Assembly: GCA_023251435.1 (NCBI GenBank)
Contig: JAHEYU010000047.1
Location: 1 to 48,355 of the forward strand
Source of the DNA: Bacteroidota bacterium
GTDB taxonomy: Bacteria; Bacteroidota; Bacteroidia; Bacteroidales; Prolixibacteraceae
Length of the DNA stretch: 48,355 nucleotides
Direction of reading: 5' to 3'
Of this stretch, positions 1 through 9,503 are shown one piece after another (the stretch's first letter is position 1; each line of letters begins with the position of its first letter). The translations under genes and the position numbers were made by a program. The notes beneath the pieces were generated by a model that saw nothing but the letters and a program-made list of their open reading frames with translations, ran no database searches and was not told where the DNA came from.

Positions 1-227
1 ATTCCATTGGCCGTCCGGTTTTCGATCAGGTGGAAATTAATTTGCCTTCAGGTAAGACATTTACTATTACTGCAAAAAATAATACTCCTGAAAACTGCTA
101 TGTACAGTCGGTAATACTGAATGGAATTGCATTGGAAGAACCATTGTTTAGCCATGAAGATATTTTAATGGGAGGAGCTCTTGAATTTGAAATGGGAGCG
201 GTACCGAATACCAAATTGTTCAACTAA
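1..227 (+). CDS. GH92 family alpha-mannosidase, C-terminal fragment (cut by window edge)
   Basis: An open frame enters from the left edge (frame of base 3) and stops with TAA at 225-227. The residues seen run from an SIGRPVFDQ segment through LPSGKTF to a final strand ending MGAVPNTKLFN. They align with the ends of the two complete GH92 proteins downstream (GSPVFSESV...LGNGKKF; SPVFEKTSI...LSNGKTF). This is the last beta-sandwich part of a GH92 exo-alpha-mannosidase, a calcium-dependent inverting enzyme family. The catalytic part lies outside the window, so activity cannot be judged. A GTG codon at 30 could start a short frame, but homology continues upstream of it, so it is not a real start. 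The next gene begins 13 nt later, consistent with one operon. The family call is firm; specificity is unknown. Confidence 0.88.
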   Translation, partial: SIGRPVFDQVEINLPSGKTFTITAKNNTPENCYVQSVILNGIALEEPLFSHEDILMGGALEFEMGAVPNTKLFN

Positions 228-240
228 AACAAAAAACGAT

Positions 241-1509
241 ATGAATCGAATTGCAATACTTTTAATCATTGTCGTACTAACGGCTTTAAATGTAAATGCA
301 CAGAATAAGCATTCAAAAAGCAGCAAATATATGAGCTATAAAGGGCTTGTAATGGCTGGGTACCAGGGATGGTTTCGGGCGCCCAAAGACGGAATGCTTT
401 TCCCCGACGAAAAACAGGTGCGAATCGATATGTGGCCCGAGGTGAGCGAATACGAGAAAACGTATCCAACTGGATTGAAACTGGCCGATGGAAGTACAGC
501 CCGTTTTTTTAGTTCAACCGATAAAAGTACTGTCGATCTGCATTTTAAATGGATGAAGCAATATGGGATAGATGGTGTTTTTATGCAGCGCTTTTTTAAC
601 ATGACCAAGCCCAATGGTCCGCGTAACAGAACTACCGTCGTCCTTAAAAATGCGTTCGAGGCCGCTTCGAAATACGAACGTGCCATTGCCGTAATGTATG
701 ATTTATCGGGCTTAAAAGCCACAGGAGAAGATTGTTCTTCGATTATTGAAGACTGGAAATACCTGGTTGATTCGCTCAAAGTGACCAATCAGGAAGGTGC
801 TAAAACCTACTTGCAGCACAACGGCAAACCGCTCGTAACCATTTGGGGCATAGGTTTCCCCGACCGATCTTATAACATTCGCAAAATCGGACTCGACCGT
901 TTAATCGATTTTCTGAAAAATGATCCGAAATATGGTGGCTGTTCGGTGATGCTGGGTGTTCCCACATTCTGGCGCGATCTGAACGCCGATTGCAATCCCG
1001 ACCCGTATTTACACGAGCTGATTAAACAGGCCGATATTGTGCTTCCCTGGATGGTTCAGCGATTTTCTCCTCTGCTGCATAACGATATGGACCGTTATCG
1101 CGATATTATTTTTGCCGACATCAAGTGGTGTCGTGAAAATCACATAGACTATGTACCCTGCGTTTATCCGGGCTTTAGCTGGCATAACCTAAGTCGTTTT
1201 GAGTTTCCCGATGATGTGAAACCATCAGGCTCAATTCCCCGCCAGGGCGGACGTTTTTACTGGCAACAAATATCTACGGCCATCAATGCCGGAGCAACCA
1301 TGCTTTATGTGGCCATGTTTGACGAAGTGAACGAGGGAACTGCTATTTTTAAATGCTCCGACAACCCGCCAGTGAGCGATGTGGCAAAATTTGTGGGAAT
1401 GGATGGGAAACCTTCCGACCATTATTTATGGTTGACCGGTGAAGCTGCAAAAATGTTGAGAAAAGAAATTCCGGTGAGTTTGGGGATACCTGAACGGGTA
1501 AGAAAATAG
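241..1509 (+). CDS. Secreted GH99-like (GH71/99-like) glycoside hydrolase
   Basis: The protein has 422 residues. ATG 241 gives a clean signal peptide (basic start, hydrophobic core, ending near NVNAQ). An in-frame TTG at 181 would overlap the preceding gene and is rejected. After the leader come an MAGYQGWF segment, WMKQYGIDGVFMQRF, GFSWHNL and MFDEVNEG (D361-E362...E365). The two glutamates three residues apart match the EWHE spacing of the GH99 endo-alpha-1,2-mannosidase/mannanase catalytic pair, so an endo-acting retaining enzyme on alpha-mannosides is the best inference. It is closely paralogous to the gene at 9644 and to the catalytic part of the gene at 17038. It lacks a type IX sorting domain, so it is probably periplasmic or a simple Sec export. 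Its position between a GH92 gene and a sulfatase supports a sulfated mannan-like substrate. The exact linkage is unknown. Confidence 0.8.
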   Translation: MNRIAILLIIVVLTALNVNAQNKHSKSSKYMSYKGLVMAGYQGWFRAPKDGMLFPDEKQVRIDMWPEVSEYEKTYPTGLKLADGSTARFFSSTDKSTVDLHFKWMKQYGIDGVFMQRFFNMTKPNGPRNRTTVVLKNAFEAASKYERAIAVMYDLSGLKATGEDCSSIIEDWKYLVDSLKVTNQEGAKTYLQHNGKPLVTIWGIGFPDRSYNIRKIGLDRLIDFLKNDPKYGGCSVMLGVPTFWRDLNADCNPDPYLHELIKQADIVLPWMVQRFSPLLHNDMDRYRDIIFADIKWCRENHIDYVPCVYPGFSWHNLSRFEFPDDVKPSGSIPRQGGRFYWQQISTAINAGATMLYVAMFDEVNEGTAIFKCSDNPPVSDVAKFVGMDGKPSDHYLWLTGEAAKMLRKEIPVSLGIPERVRK

Positions 1510-1526
1510 TTGAAAAAACGAAGATT

Positions 1527-2441
1527 ATGGGGCGCAGGAAATATTTAAAAGACCGATTATTCATTTCATTCTTAATTCTCCTGATTTCTTTTACAATATG
1601 CGTTTCTGTTGAGGCAGCGGGTATTGATAAGAAAAATGCCTCAAAATCGGGTTGGTCTTTGGCTGCTTACAATTTCGGAAGCCTTGGAAAACTGACGCCT
1701 GAAGCTCAAATTGACCTTCTGAAAAAAACAGGTTACAAAGGGATCATTTTATGTTGTGAAACAAAAGCAGACTTTCAGAATCTGGATAAGTACATTGAAA
1801 AGGCGGAGAAAATTAAAGATTTCAAAATAGAAGCTGTTTTCGAACGGTACAACTTCACCGATTCAACTGAAAGGAAAGAGCGATGGAGGAAGGTAGTTGA
1901 TAAGATTTCAGGAAAAGGAACCCAGCTTTGGATCATTTTTGGGAAAAAGGTTGAAGGGATGACAGATGGTTTTATTGAAGAAAAATTACGCGAAATCGTC
2001 AGTTATTCAGCGCTTAAGGGAGTCCAGGTAGTTCTTTACCCACACAGTAAATGTTATATCGCGTCGGCTGAAGAAGCTTTACCTTTTATTGAAAAGATTG
2101 GCCATCCCAACCTGAAACTGGCAGTGCACCTTTGCCACGAAATTCGGGCAGGAAATGGATCGCGTATGGATCAGGTGTTTAACCGGGTGAAAGACCACAT
2201 TGGCGCTGTTACGCTCGCCGGAACCGATTCTGTGGCCGATTTTTCGGCTCCAAAACTGATGGATAGCAGTACCATTAAGCCTCTGGGACAAGGAAATTAC
2301 GACCTTAACCGTTTCCTTGAACCACTCCGGAATTCAGGATACAAAGGTGTTGTAGGGTTTATCAATTTCAAAATTGAAAAAGATCCGGAAACTTATCTCG
2401 ATGCCTCCATGAAGGTTTGGAGAACATTAACTAAACAATGA
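1527..2441 (+). CDS. Exported sugar phosphate isomerase/epimerase-like TIM-barrel protein
   Basis: The 304-residue protein begins with a basic stretch and a hydrophobic segment (about residues 10-30), which acts as a signal peptide or anchor. The rest has the xylose-isomerase-like/AP-endonuclease-2 TIM-barrel pattern: a KKTGYKGI strand-helix near the start, an LYPHS motif, AVHLCHE, and a PLGQGNYDL turn near the end typical of this superfamily. The family binds a divalent metal through His/Glu/Asp residues and isomerises, epimerises or lyses sugars. Export suggests that it acts on periplasmic oligosaccharides or keto-sugars, not on phosphorylated cytoplasmic sugars. The gene lies 17 nt after the GH99-like gene and 13 nt before a sulfatase. 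With the Gfo/Idh protein at 10946 it could take part in a keto-sugar route. The substrate is unknown. Confidence 0.72.
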   Translation: MGRRKYLKDRLFISFLILLISFTICVSVEAAGIDKKNASKSGWSLAAYNFGSLGKLTPEAQIDLLKKTGYKGIILCCETKADFQNLDKYIEKAEKIKDFKIEAVFERYNFTDSTERKERWRKVVDKISGKGTQLWIIFGKKVEGMTDGFIEEKLREIVSYSALKGVQVVLYPHSKCYIASAEEALPFIEKIGHPNLKLAVHLCHEIRAGNGSRMDQVFNRVKDHIGAVTLAGTDSVADFSAPKLMDSSTIKPLGQGNYDLNRFLEPLRNSGYKGVVGFINFKIEKDPETYLDASMKVWRTLTKQ

Positions 2442-2454
2442 AAACAAGTTCGAA

Positions 2455-3825
2455 ATGAAAAATTCAATATTGCTCATGGCTGCCGTAGCCGGATCGCTAG
2501 TTGCTCACGAAGCTTCGGCGACAAAGACAAACCGGCAAAAATCAGACAAAAATGTGCTGTTTATAGTTGTCGATGATCTGACCACCACCCTGGGTTGTTA
2601 TGGCCATCCAACAGTTAAAACCCCCAACATCGATCGATTGGCCAAAATGGGTGTTCGGTATAATCATGCTTATTGCAATTATGCTGTTTGCGGACCAAGC
2701 CGTTCGTCGTTCCTCACAGGCTTGAAGCCAGAAACAACCACGATTCTCGATAACCGGAAAACTTTGCAATCCATTCTTGGTGACCGGATTACATTGCCCT
2801 ATTTATTTAAGCAAAATGGTTTTTTCACCATGAGCCTGGGCAAAGTGTTTCACGGCGACAAAGATCACAATGACCCAAAAGCCTGGGACGAAATTTACGG
2901 GTATGGACCAACTCCGATTGGTAAAACCGGAGAAAAACGCAACATGACCGATGGCGCATTAAAATGGTGTGAATGGATGGCTTCCGAAGGAGATGACGAA
3001 GATCAGCCTGACGGACAAATAGCACGCAAGGCAGTTGAATTTATTTCAGCAAAAAAGGAAAAGCCTTTCTTTCTGGCCGTAGGTTTTCACAAGCCGCACG
3101 ACCCGTTTTTTGCGCCTAAAAAATACTTCGACATGTATCCGCTCGAAGTTTGCAATCCTCCGGTTTTGCCTGAAGGATGGCAACCTCCTTACAAGCATAC
3201 TTTGCCAACCGAAACGGCTGTTTTCAATAAGTTTACCGATCAGGACAAACGGGAATTCCTCCGATCGTATTATGCCTGCACCAGCTTTTTAGATGCACAG
3301 GTGGGTAAACTCCTGAAAGCTCTGGAAGAAACCAATCAGTTGGAAAACACATTGATCGTATTATTTGGTGATCATGGATACCATTTGGGCGAACACAACT
3401 GGTGGAACAAAGTGACCATTTTTGAAAAAGGAACGCGGGCACCGTTTATTATGGCCGGTCAATCGGTTGGTAAAAAAGGAGTTGAATCTGATGCCATGTT
3501 CGAGTACATCGATATTTATCCGACTCTTGCTGAATTGTTGAAACTCAAAAATGTTCCGACTTACCTCGAAGGAAAGAGTTTTGCCAAAGTGGTAAACAAT
3601 CCTTCAAAGCCTTTCCGGAGCTATGTTGAGGCAGTTGTCAGTCGTGGCGAAATGCTTGGCCGCATGGTGAAAAATGAGAAATGGCGATACATCGAGTGGG
3701 ATAAAGGCCAGAAAGGCATTGAATTGTACGATCAGCTGAATGATCCGGTGGAGTATAATAACCTTGCTAACCTTCCTGAATATGCGGAAACTATTAAGGA
3801 AATGAAGAAGTTAATGTATCATTAA
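2455..3825 (+). CDS. S1-family sulfatase, iduronate-2-sulfatase-like (CGPSR)
   Basis: The 456-residue protein has a signal peptide (residues 1-22, ending HEASA). It shows D40-D41 as the first metal ligands, then C79-G-P-S-R83, the formylglycine signature, and a later GDHGYHLGEH metal/active-site block. The FHKPHDPFFAPKKYF segment resembles iduronate-2-sulfatase-type S1 enzymes (S1_7-like; the subfamily is a guess). C79 must be oxidised to formylglycine by a maturase that is not encoded here. It probably removes a sulfate ester from the glycan in the periplasm. The nearest relative in the window by pattern is the sulfatase at 12300, which sits in the equivalent place in the second block of the locus (before a GH92 gene). 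Confidence 0.88.
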   Translation: MKNSILLMAAVAGSLVAHEASATKTNRQKSDKNVLFIVVDDLTTTLGCYGHPTVKTPNIDRLAKMGVRYNHAYCNYAVCGPSRSSFLTGLKPETTTILDNRKTLQSILGDRITLPYLFKQNGFFTMSLGKVFHGDKDHNDPKAWDEIYGYGPTPIGKTGEKRNMTDGALKWCEWMASEGDDEDQPDGQIARKAVEFISAKKEKPFFLAVGFHKPHDPFFAPKKYFDMYPLEVCNPPVLPEGWQPPYKHTLPTETAVFNKFTDQDKREFLRSYYACTSFLDAQVGKLLKALEETNQLENTLIVLFGDHGYHLGEHNWWNKVTIFEKGTRAPFIMAGQSVGKKGVESDAMFEYIDIYPTLAELLKLKNVPTYLEGKSFAKVVNNPSKPFRSYVEAVVSRGEMLGRMVKNEKWRYIEWDKGQKGIELYDQLNDPVEYNNLANLPEYAETIKEMKKLMYH

Positions 3826-3863
3826 GAAGAATTACGAACCAATATTTACAAAAGATAAACCCA

Positions 3864-6119
3864 ATGAAATCAATTTTTACAACCTTCCTTATTTTGTTTT
3901 TTCTGGCACCTCTGGCCGGAAAATCGCAAACGGATAAACAACCTGTTGACCATGTAAATCCCTACATGGGAAACATCAGTCATTTGTTGGTACCAACCTA
4001 TCCAACCATTCATTTGCCCAACAGCATGTTGCGGGTTTATCCTGAACGATCGGATTTTACCGGCGATTTAATCAATGGATTACCGTTGGTTGTTACCAGC
4101 CACCGTGGCAAATCAGCATTCAATCTAAGTCCATGGCAAGGAAGCGATAAGGATTTAAAACCTGTCAAACCATTCAGTTACGATCTGGAAAAGATTACGC
4201 CATATTCCTATTCGGTTTACCTGGACGATCAGCAAACCACCATCGAATATGCAGTTTCTCATCAGTCGGCCATTTACAGCATGGTGTTTGCCAAAAAAGA
4301 ACCTGTGTCGCTCATCGTAAATTCAAAAGATGGCGAGTTGAGATGGGATGGCAAGGCAATTTCAGGCTACCAGCAATTGGAAAACAACACCCGGGTTTTT
4401 ATTTATCTTGAACCGGAAACAAAGCCAGCGAAGCAAGTTGCATGGGTTAATAATCAGATCAAAGAAAACCAAAACGCCACCAAAGGGAAAAATGCCTGTT
4501 TGGTTTTGAAATATCCGGAAAATACAGGTTCAGTAAAGGTTCGCTACGGAATTTCGTTTATCAGCGAAGAACAGGCTGCCAAAAACCTAAGCCGTGAAAT
4601 CCCGAACTACGACCTGAAAAAAGTAGCACAAAAAGGCCGTGAAATCTGGAACAAGGCTTTGCAGAAAACGAGCGTTAGCGGAGGAACTCCGGATGAACTT
4701 TCTGTTTTTTACACCTCGGTTTATCGCACTTACGAACGTCCGGTCTGCATTTCTGAAGATGGAAATTACTTCAGCGCATTCGACCATAAAGTACACAACG
4801 ACGAAGGCAAACCATTCTTCACCGACGACTGGATTTGGGATACTTATCGGGCCACCCATCCGCTTCGCGTAATTACCGAGCCTGAAATGGAGCAGAATAT
4901 CATCCACTCGTTTCTCCGGATGTCGGAACAAATGGAAAACTTTTGGTGGCCAACTTTCCCTGAAATTACCGGCGACAGTCGCCGAATGAATTCGAACCAC
5001 GGAGTTGCAACAGTTATCGATGCTTATAAGAAAGGGATTAAAGGCTTCGATCTGGCAAAAGTTTACGAAGCCTGTAAAAAGGGCATCACCGAAAAAACAT
5101 TGGCTCCCTGGTCGGGCAAACCTGCCGGCGAACTTGATAAGTTTTACAAAGAACATGGCTACATTCCGGCATTAAACGAAGGTGCGACCGAAACGATTGC
5201 CGAAGTGCATCATTTTGAAAGAAGGCAGCCGGTTGCTGTAACATTGGGAACGGCCTACGATGAGTGGTGTCTTGCCCAAATTGCCAAAGAGCTCGGCAAC
5301 ACCAGTGATTTCGAATATTTTCAGAAGCGATCGTTGAATTACCGGAACCTGTTTCATCCTGAAACTCATTTTTTCCATCCGAAAGACAAAGACGGAAAGT
5401 TTATAGAGCCTTTTGATTATGTATTTTCAGGAGGACAGGGAGCCCGTGGTTTTTATGGAGAAAATAATGCGTGGATTTACCGTTGGGACGTGCAACACAA
5501 CATTGCCGATCTGATCAAATTGATGAACGGCAATCAGAATTTCATAAAAAACCTCGACGATATGTTTGCACAGCCATTGGGCAAGGGCAAATTCGATTTC
5601 TATGCACAATTGCCCGACCATACAGGCAATGTGGGGCAATTTTCGATGGCCAATGAGCCGTCGCTTCATATTCCTTATCTGTACAATTATGCCGGTCAGC
5701 CCTGGAAAACCCAGAAACGCATCCGCACATTGCTCGATCAGTGGTTCCGAAACGATTTGATGGGTGTTCCCGGCGATGAAGATGGAGGTGGAATGTCGGC
5801 ATTTGTTGTTTTTTCTCAAATGGGCTTTTATCCTGTAACTCCCGGATTACCAATCTACAACATCGGAAGTCCTGTTTTCAGCGAATCGGTGGTTCAATTG
5901 GGCAATGGCAAGAAATTTAAAATCGTTGCAGAGAATGCCGGTCCTCAAAATAAATACATACAATCGGCAAAACTAAATGGCAAAAACTGGGACAAACCCT
6001 GGTTTAGTCATGATGACCTAAAAAATGGCGGTGATTTACAACTTATAATGGGGCCAAAAGCCAACAAAACATGGGGCGCGAAGCCCGAAAATGCACCACC
6101 GTCGTTTGTTTATAATTAG
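3864..6119 (+). CDS. GH92 family glycoside hydrolase (divergent exo-alpha-mannosidase)
   Basis: The 751-residue protein is full length for GH92. It has a signal peptide (residues 1-21), an N-terminal beta-sandwich beginning VNPYMGN, and an (alpha/alpha)6 catalytic domain with WIWDTYRATHPL, then NEPSLHIPYLYNYAG (E598) and GDEDGGGMSAF (D638, D640). By analogy with characterised GH92 mannosidases, E598 would be the acid and one of the aspartates the base, with calcium bound between the lobes. Two places depart from the usual family pattern. The common PFGM-type N-terminal segment reads IHLPNSML, and the usual DCGQMSAW reads DGGGMSAF. The paralogue at 13846 shares both changes, so they mark a subgroup, not damage. 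It is likely an exo-acting alpha-mannosidase or related enzyme; which linkage, and whether sulfated sugar is tolerated, is open. Confidence 0.88.
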   Translation: MKSIFTTFLILFFLAPLAGKSQTDKQPVDHVNPYMGNISHLLVPTYPTIHLPNSMLRVYPERSDFTGDLINGLPLVVTSHRGKSAFNLSPWQGSDKDLKPVKPFSYDLEKITPYSYSVYLDDQQTTIEYAVSHQSAIYSMVFAKKEPVSLIVNSKDGELRWDGKAISGYQQLENNTRVFIYLEPETKPAKQVAWVNNQIKENQNATKGKNACLVLKYPENTGSVKVRYGISFISEEQAAKNLSREIPNYDLKKVAQKGREIWNKALQKTSVSGGTPDELSVFYTSVYRTYERPVCISEDGNYFSAFDHKVHNDEGKPFFTDDWIWDTYRATHPLRVITEPEMEQNIIHSFLRMSEQMENFWWPTFPEITGDSRRMNSNHGVATVIDAYKKGIKGFDLAKVYEACKKGITEKTLAPWSGKPAGELDKFYKEHGYIPALNEGATETIAEVHHFERRQPVAVTLGTAYDEWCLAQIAKELGNTSDFEYFQKRSLNYRNLFHPETHFFHPKDKDGKFIEPFDYVFSGGQGARGFYGENNAWIYRWDVQHNIADLIKLMNGNQNFIKNLDDMFAQPLGKGKFDFYAQLPDHTGNVGQFSMANEPSLHIPYLYNYAGQPWKTQKRIRTLLDQWFRNDLMGVPGDEDGGGMSAFVVFSQMGFYPVTPGLPIYNIGSPVFSESVVQLGNGKKFKIVAENAGPQNKYIQSAKLNGKNWDKPWFSHDDLKNGGDLQLIMGPKANKTWGAKPENAPPSFVYN

Positions 6120-6144
6120 TCGTCAAAGTTTCGAAAAGAAAATT

Positions 6145-7734
6145 ATGAAAGAGCTAAGAAAATCTGTCGTACTACTTGGAGGTTTGGTTGTAAGTTCAAG
6201 CTTTCTGTCTTTTTCTCAAGAGAAAGCAAAGCCTAATATCCTCCTGATAATGACCGACCAGCAAGCCTGGGATGCAGTGGGCTATTCAGGAAATAAAAAG
6301 ATTAAAACGCCGAATTTAGACAGGTTGGCAAGTGAGGGTATAAATTTTAGTCATGCTGTTACACCGTGCCCTGTTTGCACACCTGCCCGTACTTCTATCT
6401 TAACCGGTCGATTAACCGAAACAACTACCATCCGAAATAACAATGATGCCAAGACCGGCGATTGTTATTATCCCACGTTCGACGAAATTCTAGCCAAAAG
6501 AGGATACGCCACCGAAGTTTATGGCAAATTCCATTCGCCCGAACACATGGCAAGAGTGTACATGAATCCTCCGGTAGAAGGAATGAATGGCACTGACCCT
6601 ATTGTACACTGGGAACCCATTTACGTAAAATACATCAGAGCGAAATTTCCCAAAAGGCCTTTGAAACAGGGCGAACTATACGAAACTACTTTTTATGGAG
6701 GCACAGTTCCTTACCGGCTCGATCCAACCGACCGATATTATAAATTCATGCCATCAGGAATTATTCCTGAAAATGAACTTGAGAAAAAGTTGAGTCAGGC
6801 TGATATTCATGGGGTGCTCGATTTGCCTGCAGAATATACCATTACAGCGATGCAAGGCAAGCAAACAATTGAGGCTTTGGAACGGCTAAAAAATGAACAG
6901 TTTATGTTGACTTGCTCTTTCCATTGTCCGCATGTGCCAATAACTCCTTCAGAACCTTACGCTTCGATGTACAAGGCAACAGATATGTTGACTCCTTCCT
7001 CCATCCATGACCGCAGGGAAAACTCGCCTTACAATCCGGGAAAAATTGATTCGCCCTATAACGAGAAAGATAAAGTGCAGTATATGACTGCGAACTACTA
7101 TGCATTTGTTACCGAAATTGATGATTGGGTAGGAAAGATTCTGAATAAACTGGATGAATTAAAATTGACTGATAACACTCTGGTAATCTTTGTTTCTGAT
7201 CATGGTGAGATGCTGGGAGCTCATGGAATGCGAGGCAAATTCAATTTCTATGAAGAGTCTGTGCGCGTGCCTTTTTTATTCCGTTACCCGGGGAAGATAA
7301 AAGCTGGTCAAACCATTTCAACTCCCGTTTCAATACTCAATATTTTTCCGACAATTCTCGATTATGCAGGTTTAAAAAATATTGCTTCGGATGGTTATTC
7401 GCTAAAAGGGGTAATGGAAGGAACCGCATTGCCCAAATATGATTTTGTGGTATCGGAATGGGACTGGCACAATGAAAATGTCCCGTCAATAATGATCTGT
7501 ACAGAGCAATGGAAATTGATGACCACGCACCGAACCGGAGGCAAAAATGTGGAGGCGCTTTTCGATTTGAAAAACGACCCGTTTGAAATAAATAACCTTT
7601 TGGGAAACAATCCGGAACGATTTAAATACAAGGAAACCACAGAAGAGTTGCGTTCAAAACTGGTCGGATATTTAAAAGAGGTAAACTACCCGCTTGTTAA
7701 AGGAATTGAAGCACGTGAATTAATCAGGAAATAA
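6145..7734 (+). CDS. S1-family sulfatase (CTPAR)
   Basis: ATG 6145 gives 529 residues and a good signal peptide (residues 1-24). The longer frame from 6091 would overlap the GH92 gene and has no leader, so it is rejected. D38 is the first metal ligand in a TDQQ segment, and C78-T-P-A-R82 is the formylglycine motif in its C-x-P-x-R form. A later block, SDHGEMLGAHGMRGK, completes the metal site. It is clearly paralogous to the sulfatase part of the protein at 20083: shared TDQQ..DA.G..GNK.IKTPNLDRLA, a shared TFDEILA..GY segment and the same DHGEMLGAHGMR block. It lacks that protein's C-terminal modules and sorting domain, so it is likely periplasmic. The substrate is presumably a sulfated mannose-containing glycan. 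Confidence 0.86.
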   Translation: MKELRKSVVLLGGLVVSSSFLSFSQEKAKPNILLIMTDQQAWDAVGYSGNKKIKTPNLDRLASEGINFSHAVTPCPVCTPARTSILTGRLTETTTIRNNNDAKTGDCYYPTFDEILAKRGYATEVYGKFHSPEHMARVYMNPPVEGMNGTDPIVHWEPIYVKYIRAKFPKRPLKQGELYETTFYGGTVPYRLDPTDRYYKFMPSGIIPENELEKKLSQADIHGVLDLPAEYTITAMQGKQTIEALERLKNEQFMLTCSFHCPHVPITPSEPYASMYKATDMLTPSSIHDRRENSPYNPGKIDSPYNEKDKVQYMTANYYAFVTEIDDWVGKILNKLDELKLTDNTLVIFVSDHGEMLGAHGMRGKFNFYEESVRVPFLFRYPGKIKAGQTISTPVSILNIFPTILDYAGLKNIASDGYSLKGVMEGTALPKYDFVVSEWDWHNENVPSIMICTEQWKLMTTHRTGGKNVEALFDLKNDPFEINNLLGNNPERFKYKETTEELRSKLVGYLKEVNYPLVKGIEARELIRK

Positions 7735-7742
7735 TATTTAGA

Positions 7743-9503
7743 ATGAAAAAAACTTGCTTTGAGATAACAATCCTAATAATCAGTTTTTTTTTAGCTGCAC
7801 CAATTGTTCAGGCACAAGAATTAGGCGCTACCTTTTGCTGGCATTACAAGGAAATTTATGGAGGACACGACTACGCTTTCAACCAATCGATTGCTAAAAA
7901 AGGTCTTCCCAGTGACAATACCCATTGGTCGGTTAATACCGAATGGTGGGAAAATATGGTTGAAGAGATCGAATATTCAGGAATTGATTTTGTTGCTCTA
8001 TTAAGTAGAGGTAATCAACCCAATGCTCCGGATAGAGGAAACGGTAATCCAATACACATTCCAAAACTGGTTAATGCCTTGAATGTAAGGGGTGTGAACT
8101 CTTTCAAACTGGCAATTTTCGATGATTGCCCAAATTCATGGACAGGAAGCTTAAATTGGGACAATTCTAAAGGTGCGATATACTCGACGGATAATCCAAA
8201 GTTTGATTGTTGTAATACTGCTAACTACAAATATATTTGGGATTACAACCTTAAACAAGCCATTGCAAACATTCCAGACGAAAAGCGCTACAAAATTGAT
8301 GGCCGGATGGTTATTATTTTTTGGTCGGTAAAGTCAAGCTGGATGACAAATATGGGGAACGGAAACCTGAAAAAAATATTAGAGCATATCCGCACCCAAT
8401 GTCAGGCAACTTATGGTTTTAATCCATATCTCATTATTAACCGAAATTGGTTTGATGTTGATAGCCAGTGCAATAGTTTAGGTGTGGCTGATGCGGTTCA
8501 CAACTGGTTTTCATCTGCAGGCAATACCTCATATACCAACTATACGTGGAATGGTATAACAACTGGCGTTGTCGTTCCGGGTTTTGGTAATCCTGCCGAT
8601 CCGCCATTTATTGATCCACAGGGAGGGCAAACACTTATTAAGGGGCTTGATGGCACAGTAAAGTCGGGCGCGAGCCTAACCTTGTGTGAAGGATTTACCG
8701 ATGCCGCCGAAGCTGCGGCATATTGGAGAAGCGAAGATGCTACCTATTATAAATATCCAAACCAACGGCTTAATATTTTGAGGCAATACACCAAAAAACC
8801 ATACCCAAACAATTTAAAAATGGAGGTCGAAACCTGCGATTATTATGCCGACTTAACCATAGGCAATAGCGGTGGCGCTTTTCGTGATGGCAATTTAGAT
8901 ATCGTTAAAACTACTGACATTAACGGTGGTTGGCACGTAACAGGCACACAGTCAGGCGAATATTTGGAATGGAAGGAATTGCCGCTTTTAGCGAATACAA
9001 AATTCCAGTTGCGATACAAATCTTCAGATTTAGCTTCGATAAATATTTCTGTTGATGGAACAGCCTTGTCAACAATAAATCTTCCTTCAACAAATAATGT
9101 CTGGACAACCATTGATGCCGGTAATTACATTACTTCGGCCAATGGCCAGCATACGGTTCGTTTAACCATTTTAATAGGTACGCCCGATATAAATTATATC
9201 ACCAGAAATAATATCATCACAGCATTAGGTGTAAAAAATCAAAATAATTTTGGGAAATCCATTCGTATTTACCCAAATCCATATAGTACAGGTAAGTTGT
9301 TTGTTGATTTGATTGGCTTTGAAAATGCAGACAATGTAAAGGTTAAGATAATCAATCTTCAGGGACAAACTATATATCAGAAATACTTGAACAAACCTAC
9401 TCATTTAGAGGTAGATGCTACGGGTATCTTGAGGAAATCGATCTATATTATTTCTGTTGAATCGGGACAAACAAAAGTTGTTGACAGAGTTATTGTAAAT
9501 TAA
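7743..9503 (+). CDS. DUF5010-like/GH71-99-like secreted protein with CBM6-like domain and type IX sorting domain
   Basis: The 586-residue protein has a signal peptide (to about residue 24). Its N-terminal catalytic-like region (about 25-355) has many cysteines, a WHYKEIYG segment and a late LCEGFTDAAEAAAYW helix. This resembles DUF5010-type proteins and is only distantly like the other GH99-like proteins, because it lacks their DE(V/I)xEG motif. A second domain (about 360-500) starts MEVETCDYY and contains GEYLEWKEL, a CBM6/CBM35-like beta-sandwich pattern. The end, from IYPNPY (about residue 509) to the C-terminus, is a type IX secretion sorting domain with an LQGQ turn. It should therefore be secreted or fixed to the cell surface. 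It could act on the glycan before import. The catalytic residues are not certain. Confidence 0.68.
   Translation: MKKTCFEITILIISFFLAAPIVQAQELGATFCWHYKEIYGGHDYAFNQSIAKKGLPSDNTHWSVNTEWWENMVEEIEYSGIDFVALLSRGNQPNAPDRGNGNPIHIPKLVNALNVRGVNSFKLAIFDDCPNSWTGSLNWDNSKGAIYSTDNPKFDCCNTANYKYIWDYNLKQAIANIPDEKRYKIDGRMVIIFWSVKSSWMTNMGNGNLKKILEHIRTQCQATYGFNPYLIINRNWFDVDSQCNSLGVADAVHNWFSSAGNTSYTNYTWNGITTGVVVPGFGNPADPPFIDPQGGQTLIKGLDGTVKSGASLTLCEGFTDAAEAAAYWRSEDATYYKYPNQRLNILRQYTKKPYPNNLKMEVETCDYYADLTIGNSGGAFRDGNLDIVKTTDINGGWHVTGTQSGEYLEWKELPLLANTKFQLRYKSSDLASINISVDGTALSTINLPSTNNVWTTIDAGNYITSANGQHTVRLTILIGTPDINYITRNNIITALGVKNQNNFGKSIRIYPNPYSTGKLFVDLIGFENADNVKVKIINLQGQTIYQKYLNKPTHLEVDATGILRKSIYIISVESGQTKVVDRVIVN

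Noticed and set aside
181-240. In-frame TTG start upstream of the first GH99-like gene
   Set aside because: It would overlap the end of the GH92 gene and lose the signal peptide that ATG 241 gives.
4587-5156. 189-residue minus-strand frame inside the GH92 gene
   Set aside because: It lies opposite a conserved GH92 catalytic domain, has no family pattern, and is a shadow of the coding strand.
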